Source of the DNA: Wurfbainia villosa
Taxonomy: Eukaryota; Streptophyta; Magnoliopsida; Zingiberales; Zingiberaceae
NCBI GenBank assembly: GCA_025175895.1
Contig: JAKLTH010000286.1
Span: 62,001-126,000, forward strand
Direction: 5' to 3'
Length of the DNA: 64,000 nucleotides
Part shown: one piece after another, positions 48,106 through 58,330 of the stretch
How the letters are laid out: every line of letters begins with the position of its first letter
Numbering within the stretch: the stretch's first letter is position 1
Notes under the pieces: generated by a model
Database searches by the model: none
What the model was told of the DNA's origin: nothing
What the model saw: only the letters and a program-made list of their open reading frames with translations
Position numbers and translations under genes: made by a program

Positions 48106-49516
48106 ATGGGTTAGGGTGTGCCAACCTTAAATGGATGGGTAGTTAACTCAACCATGGCAAAGGTGGCACTTTAGGTTATTTCCAAGGTTATGGATACCTT
48201 GGAAATAGATTTGAATTATCATCCTAAAAGATTTTAGGGTGTGCCAATATTATTTGAGAAGCTTGATAAAATTGTCAAATTGGCACAATTTAGGTTTAGA
48301 GGTCGTAGTGTGTCATTTTGGGTTTTTGGCACACTTGGGAAAATTTAGGTTAATATGGCAAAATATACTTAATTATATCAAATGGCAATTAATATTAAAA
48401 TTTAGGTATTACCATACCTATATATTTTATTTGTCATGCCTTGATTGCCATATGCCATGACATCATATTTTTTTTTAATCATTCTATATGTCATGTACAT
48501 GTTTAGGATTAAGGATTAAATGTCATGTGTTTTTAGATTTCATATTATGCCATGACATCATGATTATGAGCATGTGTTTATCTATATCATCTCTAATGTC
48601 ATAATCACTCATGCATTTAAGATAATTTGATTGAAATTGATTTAAGGACAATGACATGACTTGGAGTCCCATTTATAAGGGAATCAAGTAGGGTTGCCTT
48701 AGAAAAATGCATGAAACCCTAGATTAAATGAACCAAAACCCACATCTCACATCTAATTGACATGTATGTGTATTTATACACTATAGATACATGTGAGATG
48801 CTAGGATATGAGTTAAGTTCAAGGTGTATAGTTTTTGCATCTAGATGAACTAAAACTCATCTAATTCTAAATGTGGATCATTGGGAAAGCTTGTGTACAA
48901 GTCATGTACATTGAGCCCAAGGAATATGATCCAAAATAAGGTTTTGAAAACATTTTAAAATCATTTTGAAAAACCTTGGTGAAGTCTATCTTTTGATAGC
49001 AATCACCATTGATGAAGTTGATACAAAATAGGGCCAAAACATTGAAAATTTCAATGGTTTTGAGTTTTGTATCAAATTCACTATTTTATGGGTAAAATAA
49101 TTTTCAAACATCTTTCACCCATTGTATTGGTCATAAGTATTATACGTACCAAATTTCGTGATTTTTCGATATACGTATAATTATTTATGATTTTTTGAAA
49201 TTCAACTCGATAAGCAAATTGAAATTTCAATTATCGATCGCTATATTAATTGGCGATCACGATGGAGTGTCGGTCATTGATTTCTGAATCACTCGACTGA
49301 TTGCCTGATTTCGGGATAACCAAGGTTGGTTAACCCGATTTCAGCTGCGGTTAAGGTCCCTAACCACTCCTAACCCTAGGATATGCTTTGAGAAGCATGA
49401 TGAAGGGTGAAAATCCATTGGATATGGATTAGGAGAGTTGTTTAGGGTTTGTATCAATGTTAAGATGTTGGAAAGTTCAATGTTGAATTTCTAACCTTAA
49501 TTTTGATGGTTTAAAA

Positions 49517-51043
49517 TGTTGGGGATATTTAGAACGGCTAGAGGGGGGGTGAATAGTGTTGAATTCATACGTCGATGGAATTCGTTCGCGATCGTCTCTA
49601 CAAAACTCGTTATGCGCAGCGGAATAGAAATAATAAAAGCAATAACGAAAAGATACAATCACAACACAAGCACAACACGAGATATAACGTGGTTCGGAAC
49701 CGAAACGGTTCCTACTCCACGGATTGAGCTCTAGCGATGTCAATGCAATCACTAATCAATAAACTCCTTCTCGACAACAAGTCGGAGGCGGAGAAACCTC
49801 GTACAAACGTTTACAACAATAAACGAAAGAAATACAAGCAAATACAAAGGAAATGTAAAGAACACTTTACAAACTAGGGTTTTGAGCGCTTGCTTGTTGG
49901 TTGCTTGGATGAGCTTGAAGGACCCTGAAATGCACCTGCAAATCGCCTTCAAATCGCCTCACCAAAGCTCCCAAAATGAATGCTCCCTTTATCCTCGCGC
50001 GGCCGATTTCGCCTATCACCGATCGCCATAAGTCCTCCGATCGATGCCACCGCTTGTCGTGAGACAACGGCTCAATCCACGCTGGACAAGTTCCAACGGA
50101 CTTTGGCAATGATCGCCAACTGCAGAGTCGATCGCCACCACGGCCATGGAGCATTCTGCGTCACACCGAACTAGCAATGATCGCCGACCCTTGGCGGGCC
50201 GATCAGAACATCACCGATCGCTCAATGAGCAATCGAACGCCAGAGCGCCTACTTTAAACCGCAAATAACTCGTCGACTCACGGCAGTCGAACCGACCATA
50301 ATGTCAGTCGACTGCCAACCTCAAGGATGAGGTTTTAACCTAAAGTATGGTGCCCCCATACTTGCTAGACCACCCTTAGCCTAGACCTAAGCCTTCTAGC
50401 CACCTCCATCAGCCTCACGCCTCTCGGATCCCTCCAAGTCATCCATGACTTGTTCATCCATCGCGCTAGCCTCCAGGTGCTTCCCTCGGCTATGTCATGC
50501 TAACGGTGTCTACACCGCCAAGGCACATTGGACTTACGCCGCCAAGACTCCGCTTGGACTTTACGCTGCCAACCATTGGTCTTATGCTGCCAAGACTCCC
50601 GCTTGGACTTTACGCTGCCAATATCAAACCCTTGGACTTCTCAAATGCCAAGACTCAAGCTTGTACTTTCCCTTGCCAACCCATGTTGGACTTTCCATGC
50701 CAAGACCATGCTTGGACTTTCCTTGCCAACCCATGTTGGACTTTTCATGCCAAGACCATGCTTGGACTTTCCTTGCCAACCCATGTTGAACTTTACATTG
50801 CCAAGACCCATGCTTGGACTTTTACATTGCCAAGACCCATGCTTGGACTTTTCATGTGCCAAGTGTCCCACTTGGACTTTTCATGCCAAGTACTCAAGAC
50901 TTGGACTTTACCAAATGCCAAGTGTTCCACTTGGACTTTCCCATGACAATTACATTGTCATATGTTTTTGTCGAAACATCAAAACATCACTCGAGTCAAA
51001 CTCGAGTCCTGGTCAATCGTGACCTGGGCCGATTGCACCAACA
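49517..51043 (-). mobile_element. Solo LTR of the same family, antisense, inside element B
   Basis: Begins TGTTGGGGATATTTAGAACG and ends GGGCCGATTGCACCAACA on the plus strand, a complete LTR read backwards. The flanks are TAAAA (49512-49516) and TAAAA (51044-51048), a perfect target duplication. The joined flanks (TGGTTTAAAATTCC) read without a gap. It carries the hairpin array (about 50515-50945). No primer site or gag is next to it, so it is the product of LTR-LTR recombination. Confidence 0.95.
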
Positions 51044-51503
51044 TAAAATTCCTATTGGCTTAGGGACTTCCCAAGGACATTGTTGGTGCAATGGTCAAGG
51101 GGGAGCAAGCTTTTAGGGGGAGGTATCCATCTTGGGATGATGGATGTGTTTTTCTCCTTGAAGAGGAGAAGTTATTGGGAGAATATGACATCAATTGGAA
51201 AATTGATGGGACTTTTGAGAGACCCAATTTGGAAATTGGGAAAGTAAATGGGATTGTCTCTCTTGAGTGATATTGGACTTATCACTAGGAAGATGGTAGG
51301 CATCCTAAGTATTTTTGGACCAAGGGGGAGATTGTAAGATCTCATTGGGACATGAGACATTGACCCTCTTGGGGAGAAAACTTTTTTGATGTTAGTCAAA
51401 AAGGAGGAGAACATTTGGAGAGTATTTACCAATTTGGGATAATTGGTAAGGGATTTGAGTTAGTGTTCTAACTCAATAATTTGTTTGGTTTTTGTCAAAC
51501 ATC

Positions 51504-51516
51504 AAAAAGGGGGAGA
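51504..51516 (+). promoter_or_regulatory. Polypurine tract, element B
   Basis: AAAAAGGGGGAGA directly before the TTGTTGG of the 3' LTR. The same tract precedes the 3' LTR of the copia element (62423-62435). Confidence 0.9.
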
Positions 51517-51517
51517 T

Positions 51518-52914
51518 TGTTGGTGCAATCGGCCCAGGTCACGATTGACCAGGACTCGAGTTTAACTCGAGTGATGTTTTAATGTTTCAACAAAAACATA
51601 TGACAATGTAATTGTCATTTGGTAAAGTCCAAGTCTTGAGTACTTGGCATGGAAAGTCCAAGTGAGACACTTGGCATTGGGAAAAGTCCAAGCATGGGTC
51701 TTGGCAATGTAAAGTCCAACATGGGTTGGCAAGGAAAGTTCAAGCATGGTCTTGGCATAAAAAGTCCAACATGGGTTGGCAAGGAAAGTCCAAGCATGGT
51801 CTTGGCATGGAAAGTCCAACATGGGTTGGCAAGGTAAAGTCCAAGCGGGAGTCTTGGCAGCATAAGTTCAATGGTTGGCGGCGTAAGTCCAAAGTGCCTT
51901 GGCGGTGTAGACACCGTTAGCATGACATAGCCGATGGAAGCACCTGAAGGCTAGCGCGATGGATGAACAAGTCATGGATGACCTGGAGGGATCCGAGAGG
52001 CGTGAGGCTGATGGAGGTGGCTAGAAGGCTTAGGTCTAGGCTAAGGGTGGTCTAGCAAGTATGGGGGAACCATACTTGGGTTAAAACCTTATGTTTGAGG
52101 TGTGCCAGTCGACTGGTGCCATGTGGCAGTCGACTGGACCGAGTCAACTAGGGTTTGACTGCGGGTTATGGCCTAGCAGTCGACTGCCAGAGGTGGGCAG
52201 TCGACTGATCGTGTGATCAGTCGACTGGTGCTCGAGAAATCGGCCACAGAATGGAGTCGAGACTCGACTGGTCGAGTGAGGACTCCATCAGTCGACTGAT
52301 GGTCACAATCAGTCGACTGATGAAGGTTCCGTTGGACTTATCCAGCGTGGATCTAGCTGTTGTCTCACGACAACAGTGGCATCAGTCGACTGATGGTTCC
52401 GATCAGTCGACTGATCGACTTTTTCCAGCACAGGTTGAAGCTATATATGGAGCTTGTGATGGAGAAAAAAACTAATCGATTTCTTGGACGTCTTGAGGCG
52501 ATTTGCTGTTGCAAATCAGGGTCTTCAACCACGATTCAAGCGATCAACAAGCAAGCAATCCAAAGGCATTTGTAAAGTTGTTTTCTTTACTAGTTTTGCA
52601 TTGTATTATTGTATATTGCTTGTATTTATATCTTATTGTTGTAAGATTACTTGTAAGGGGTTTCTCCACCTCCGACTTGTGTCGAGAAGGAGTATTTGTC
52701 ATTAGTGAGTGCGTGTGCTCACTAGAGCTCGATCCGTGGAGTAGGAACCGTGCGGTTCTGAACCACGTTATATCGTTGTGTTAGCGTGTTGTGCATTTCG
52801 TTATCGTTATTACTTTTCTATTTCCGCTGTGCTAACGAAATTGTAGAAACAAACGCGAAAGAATTCCATTGACGCTATTCACCCCCCCTCTAGCATTCCA
52901 AACGATCCCTAACA
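51518..52914 (+). repeat. 3' LTR of element B
   Basis: Begins TGTTGGTGCAATCGGCCC and ends GATCCCTAACA. The hairpin array is at 51625-51905, nine CAGTCGACTG copies at 52106-52413 and the TATA box TATATATGG at 52442-52450. It is nearly identical to the 5' LTR from the TATA box onward. Confidence 0.92.
52106..52413. promoter_or_regulatory. Nine CAGTCGACTG palindromes upstream of the LTR TATA box
   Basis: Perfect copies include 52106-52115, 52127-52136, 52383-52392 and 52404-52413. Several extend to the 14-base palindrome ATCAGTCGACTGAT. The last ends about 30 bases before the TATA box, so the cluster lies in U3 where promoter elements are expected. Function is inferred from position and number only. 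Confidence 0.6.
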
Positions 52915-52919
52915 GATTT

Positions 52920-53061
52920 GAGTGAATAATGAATATACCTTACATACAAACTTATGTACTTAGGCTATTTGATATGGGCTCTTATTGGACATACCATAGG
53001 TAGCCATGGGTGATAGGTGTATCGTGCATTAGTGACATACACCATCTTGCATTATTGCATG
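52920..53061 (+). repeat. Continuation of the LTR fragment interrupted by element B
   Basis: Resumes at the GATTT duplication. It includes CACCATCTTGCATTATTGCATG, like 23550-23570 of the gypsy-like LTR. It ends where the antisense LTR begins (TGTCACGCCCC at 53062). Confidence 0.5.
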
Positions 53062-55382
53062 TGTCACGCCCCGATGGAGTCCCCGCCAGACGAAAATCCG
53101 GCAGCATCTCCCCTGTACGGGTAACAATACCAATTTACATACAAGGCCTACACGACCACTATACATCGGTCAACACGACCGGAATCCAAACAACCCACGC
53201 AGATAATAAATTAGGCCTCTGGCCATCAACCAAAATAGATAGGTAACATCTATCATAACTAGACTTACCCCTTCTGCCATCTGAGCAGGAATACTCAACC
53301 AAAACCAATCCAAACAAAATCCGAATAAGGTCCATAAGGACGCCAAAAATCCACGAATACAAATATCCAACTCCAATCCTAAACATGTCCTCAAATCAAA
53401 ATATCCAAACCATAGAAACAAATAAAAACTTTCACGAGTGAGTGGGTTTGGCATGGACTCTCTGTGACCTTCATCCTGAAATAGATATAAATCAACGGGG
53501 TAAGTTCAAAGAACTCAGTGGGTATAGTCGATATGCAAAGTAAGATATAGCTAACAATAGAAATCATGTCAGTACAGTCTCACATATAGGGTAAGCAAGA
53601 AATAAATTCAAAAGGACTATACTCACCTGAATCTCCTACCCTGATATAGGAGCATGTGCCCTACTATAAGAGATAAAGTCATCACCATATACGAATATGA
53701 ATCCTGTATGCATGGAAATCATATGCAACATCCAAGGCATCAATAAAATAATGCAGCAAACACAATAAAATAATGCAGCAAACATAATAAAATGTGATCC
53801 GTGCAAAGTGCATGCCATGCAAATGACATGGTCACCTCGGCCTTGACCACCACACGCGATGGTGAAGCCGAGTGGGTAGGGCTATGACAATGTGCACTCG
53901 CCATCACTACTCTGAGTGACCGAGTGGACGGGATCTTTGTCAGTACACCTATCCTCCCCCCCAAGCAGTGGGGAGCTAAACTCTCATCTCCGTGTCATAG
54001 ACTGGAGGAGGGATCCTGCCGCTACCACGCCGCCTCATCGCTACCCATGAGCGGACCGGTGGAGCTCGACAGAGCAAGCACACACCCTCGATGTACCACT
54101 AACCCATGAGTGGTAGTATTATGCGAGCCATATGTAGGCTGATGGACTCAACAATTAAGGAACCCCGTCCAGCCAACATGCAATCATGCAAGATGGTGCA
54201 TGATACTAAAGCATGTAAATCCAACTAAATACACCTATCCGAATAATATGCACAATCAATATGTACATATCCATAATCCAAATAACTATGATCCAAATAA
54301 AACAGGGAAGGTATAATCATAACCTATCACATGTATGTATCAAGTAGGCACCAAAAACATACTAGGCATATAAACATGAAAATTATTGCAAGCTATCATA
54401 ACTAGCATATCAACTTGACTATATCTAGGAGATAAGTCAAAATACCCGCCTGATAATATAACCGCAAAAGAACCAGATCGTCACGACCGGGGACCTGCCT
54501 CGTGACCAAAACCTGCATAATGCATAACTATTGTTAAGCACAAAATACCATTCACCGACAAATCGAATACTTAATCGATTCCTTCCATAACCAAATAATC
54601 CAAAGTAAATCCATCAAATCTAAGCACACGACAACGTGCTAAATTACTACTATGTATCCTCAAGTAGACCCTCAACCCCTAGGTCACAAATTGTGATTAA
54701 CTCCTCAATCCAAGAACATATCCTTGCAATTAATCAAATCGAATCCTACATCAACCTCGTATCCGATCCACTAGACTGATTTAATTATCCTCTTCAACCT
54801 AATCCATCCTCCATACATAATTACAAAACTGATCAGAAGTATAAATCCAACCTAACCCTAGGTGACATACACACAGCTCAACCAAACCTTGCCTCAAACT
54901 CGATCCAACCCTTGGATCCCACAAATTGGCACCCATTTCTTTCCCCCAAATCGAATCCCCAACTCAATTTCCTAAATTCACAGCCGACAACACCACACAA
55001 TCCATCCATAGGACAAAAATGGACAGAAAAGAAGCAATCAAAATGTATACCAACCCTAGACAACACAAATCAACCAATGGCTAATTGGAAAGAAGGAGAT
55101 AGATCAGTTACCAACCCTAGTAACTCCACCGGCGGCACTCCCCCAATTGTAGCAACATTACAGCCGAACAAACTTTAATAAGGAAAGAAAAATCAATCAG
55201 CTTACCAGAAATTTAGACTCCTCCGACAGTAACTCCTCTACCCTGTTCATTGGAGAAAAATTCTGGCTGCCCTAACTCACTGCCCAACCATGAAGGATCA
55301 AAAATTAGGACAAGAAATCCACAGCTAGATGGAGAAGGTCGACCTCTTACCTTGCTTTGGCGACCACCGGCGCAGTGAAATC
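53062..55382 (-). repeat. Antisense gypsy-like LTR, first part (split by the copia element)
   Basis: Its complement matches the LTR at 22062-24647 from the end (GGGGCGTGACA) back to the GC-rich leader. Shared landmarks are the GTATTGTTACCCGTACAG-type 3' part near 53100, the ATTTCTTGCTTACCC tract near 53590-53610 and the CCAGAAATTT block at 55206-55215. It is interrupted at 55383 by the copia element and continues at 63784. Confidence 0.8.
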
Positions 55383-56659
55383 TGTTGGTGCAACAATGCT
55401 CCAAGCATTTATATATGTTTTGATGTTTGGATAATCATCTAAGTTAGGCAATGTTTTGTGATCTAATTGTGAATATGTTTAGGTGACAGGGAAATCCAAG
55501 GATGAAGCCTTGGTAAAAGAGAAGTCCAAGTATGATCTTGGCAAGGAAAGTCCAAGGGACGGACTTGGTAGCATAAGACCAAGCTTGTAGTCTTGGCAGC
55601 GTAAGGTCCAAAGTGAACCTTGGCAAAGGAAGACCAAGTATGATCTTGGCAAGGAAAGTCCAAGGGATAGACTTGGCAGCGTAAGACCAAGCTTGTAGTC
55701 TTGGCAGCATAAAGTCCAAGTGAACCTTGGCAAAGGAAGTCCAAAGTAAGGTCTTGGCAGCATAAGTCCAAACTTGGAGTCTTGGCGGCATAAAGTCCAA
55801 GCATTTGGCAACCCAAGACATGACGAAACCAAAGGAAGATCCTGGAAGCAAGCGCAAAGGATGAACAAGTCACGGACTCGGAGGGATCCTGAAGACGCAA
55901 GGCTTAATGAGGAGCTAGAAGGTTAAGTCTAGGTCTAGGTGTAAAATCAAGTGTGAATCTGAAAAACCATCACCGATCGATGATGGCGGATCGATCGATT
56001 ACCATCGATCGACCGATCGATGGCGTCGATCGATCAACGCAAAATGAGCACGAATATAGTCGACTGATCGGCCTCGATCACTGATCGTGATCCTCCATCG
56101 ATCCGACCGGAGGGGATCCGACCGATCGATCACGGCCATTGGAAATTGTGGCATCACGAATCTCCGCGGAGATCTTGGTTGAAGTCATTGGCTTGGCGAA
56201 TGATCGTGATGGTAAGCATCACTTGGTCGATCGAGGCCCAACGGGAAAAACAACCCCTCTTCTATAAAAAGGGGCCTTGGAGAGCTTGGTGAAGCTAGTG
56301 CTCTCATTCCTAACTACACCCTCGTGCTCACCAAGCTTTCCCAAGTGTTTTAGCAATTCAAAACCTCCTCTTCTCTAGTTCTTAATCATCCATCATTGTA
56401 AAGAAGAGGAGAGCATTGTAAGAAAGGTTTCTCCACCTTAGTTCATCCAAAGGAGAATATAGTGAAGCTTGGCTAGGACTAATCCACCTTATGGATTGCC
56501 GTGGAGTAGGAGCGTCATCTCCGAACCACATACATCAGTGTTGCTTTCATCTTTTTCTTACTTGTATTCTTATTCGTATTTGTATTGCTTCTGCTAACTT
56601 GCTTGTAGAAACGGAGAAAGGCTAATCACCCCCCTCTAGCCGTTACAAAGATCCTAACA
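55383..56659 (+). repeat. 5' LTR of the copia element
   Basis: Begins TGTTGGTGCAACAATGCTCC and ends AAGATCCTAACA. The hairpin array with CCAAG...CTTGG units is at 55485-55825. A GATCG-rich block follows at 55965-56230, then a TATA box (CTATAAAAA) at 56272-56280. The last 60 bases (CACCCCCCTCTAGC... CTAACA) are like those of elements A and B. Confidence 0.92.
56272..56280 (+). promoter_or_regulatory. TATA box of the copia 5' LTR
   Basis: CTATAAAAA in the context CCTCTTCTATAAAAAGGGG. It is repeated at about 63372-63380 in the 3' LTR. It defines U3 as the part upstream, so the hairpin array and palindrome cluster are in U3. Confidence 0.75.
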
Positions 56660-56661
56660 AG

Positions 56662-56673
56662 TGGTATCAGAGC
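56662..56673 (+). promoter_or_regulatory. Primer binding site of the copia element
   Basis: TGGTATCAGAGC, two bases after the LTR end, identical to the site of element B. Confidence 0.92.
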
Positions 56674-56713
56674 CCGGATAGCTTGGAAGATCTCACCATC
56701 AACCAAGGCATCA

Positions 56714-58330
56714 ATGGCTCTTCAAGAGGGATATAGCACCGCCAAGCCACCGCTCTTCGATGGGAGTCATTTTGCGTATTGGAAAGGTAGGATGAAGTAC
56801 TATCTAATGAGTAATATTGAAATTTGGCATAGCATTGTAGATGGCTTCGAGGAACCGGTGGATGAACATGGAAATCTTATTCCAAGCAAGGATTGGACAA
56901 GGGAAATAAATAAGAAATTTGAATCAAATGCAAAGGCGGTACTCACCATTCAATGCGGCATTACAATGGAGCAACTCAACAAGGTGGGGTCTTTCGAATC
57001 CGCCAAGGAGTTATAGGAAAAACTCATTGAGCTAAATGAAGGTTCCAAAGAGTCAAAGAGGGCCAAGAAGGACCTACTAATTGGACAACTTCAAGCCTTC
57101 CAAATGAAGATGCATGAAACCGTAAGCCAAATGCATGGAAGGTTCAAGGAGATTGTGAATGGACTTCACATCATAGGTGAGCGAGTTGACAACCGGGACT
57201 TGGTAAGATACATACTTCAAGCATTTCCTAGAAATTCTTTATGGACTTCTATAGTTGATGCCATTAAGGTAACTAGGGATCTTTCTCAAATTAAAATTGA
57301 TGAATTATTTTGTGAGTTTGAATTACATGAGCAAACTAACATGTCCTCTAAGGAAAAGGGTTTAGCTCTATTTGTTGAAAAGAAGGAAAAGAAGAAGAAG
57401 GAAAGAAAAGAAGTATCATCATCATCCGAATCGGAGCATAACTCAAGTAGTGATGAAGACTCATCTAGTGAGATGGCCAATTTTGTCAAGAAGCTCTATA
57501 GGAAATCAAAGGAGTTCAAGAGTAGAGAAGCAAGGAAGGGGTCTCATTCTTCAAAAGGTAAGTTTAGTGGTAATTCAAGTTTCAATAACAATGTGATTTG
57601 CCATGCTTGCAACAAGAAGGGGCACATAAAGCCAAATTGCCCGGAGCTAAAGAAGAAGGAGGAAAAAGAAAAGAAAAAGAAGGACAAAAAGAAGAAGAAG
57701 AAGAAGGAGGCTATGGTAGCTCAAACCACATGGGACACACCAAGTGTTGAAGACTCCTCCTCCGATGATGAGCTTTGCCACATCACACGCCATGTGACAC
57801 TCATGGCCCTAGGAGATGATTCCGATACATCAAGCCAAGAAGACTCCTCAAGTGATGAATTGTCATCTAGTGACGATGAGGTAATGAACTCTCCCAAAGT
57901 TAAGCTTCTCTATAAATCAATTGTCTATCTTAAAGAAGCTCTAGATAAGTCTAAATCTAAGGTTAAGAGCATGAAAGTAGAACTAAAGGCCATTAGGAAT
58001 GAAAAACCTTCACATGTTGATTCTTGCATGCTTAAGGAAGAAAATGACAAACTTAAGGATGAGGTTAGTGAATTAAAAATATGTTTAGAAAAATTTTCAA
58101 ATGGCTCAAAATATCTTGATATGATCCTTAGTCGACAAAGAGTCATTTACAACAAGGTCGGTTTAGGATATAAGCCAAAAGAAAAAGAAGTTGCTTATAT
58201 TTCATTGATTAATAGGAAAGCAACCATTAAGGGAAAGGTTAAAAAAGCATGGGTACCTAAGAAGTTTTTACTTAATGTTACCGGTCCAAATGTTTGGGTA
58301 CCAAAAGCTTGTGTTTTTCATGTGATTTAG
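56714..58330 (+). pseudogene. gag of the copia element, with one internal stop
   Basis: Starts at ATG 56714 (MALQEGYSTAKPPLFDG...). The Gag N-terminal block FAYWKGRMKYYLM is at residues 25-37, followed by a UBN2-type region. A TAG at 57014-57016 breaks the frame where Trp is usual, and reading resumes in the same frame. A very Lys/Ser-rich region precedes the CCHC knuckle CHACNKKGHIKPNC (about 57599-57640). Runs of Asp/Ser and a coiled-coil-like segment follow, with WVPK motifs near the end. The frame closes with TAG at 58328-58330. Protease continues in the same frame five codons later. The equivalent end in elements A and B also lies just after a WVP motif. Confidence 0.88.

Larger units (their letters stand above)
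48106..51517 (+). other. 3' noncoding region of element B
   Basis: The same sequence follows gag in element A, so this is a stable part of the family and not a random deletion product. It holds the inverted repeat CATCTCACAT (48743-48752) / ATGTGAGATG (48791-48800). It also holds a CGATC-rich block (49220-49310) where the other copies have CAGTCGACTG, and the solo LTR 49517-51043. The terminal purine tract is AAAAAGGGGGAGA. Confidence 0.8.
44898..52914 (+). mobile_element. Gag-only LTR retrotransposon (element B, TR-GAG type), with perfect target duplication
   Basis: The LTRs are 44898-46343 and 51518-52914. The flanking GATTT (44893-44897 and 52915-52919) is a perfect 5-bp target duplication, so this is one complete insertion. 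The internal part has a tRNA-Met primer site, a gag gene (46416-48105) and about 1.9 kb of noncoding sequence. It also has a polypurine tract (AAAAAGGGGGAGA, 51504-51516) and an antisense solo LTR inserted at 49517-51043. There is no protease, integrase, RT or RNase H, and no room for a deleted pol: the noncoding part is the same as in element A. The LTR halves from the TATA box to the end are nearly identical, which suggests a fairly recent insertion. Confidence 0.92.
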
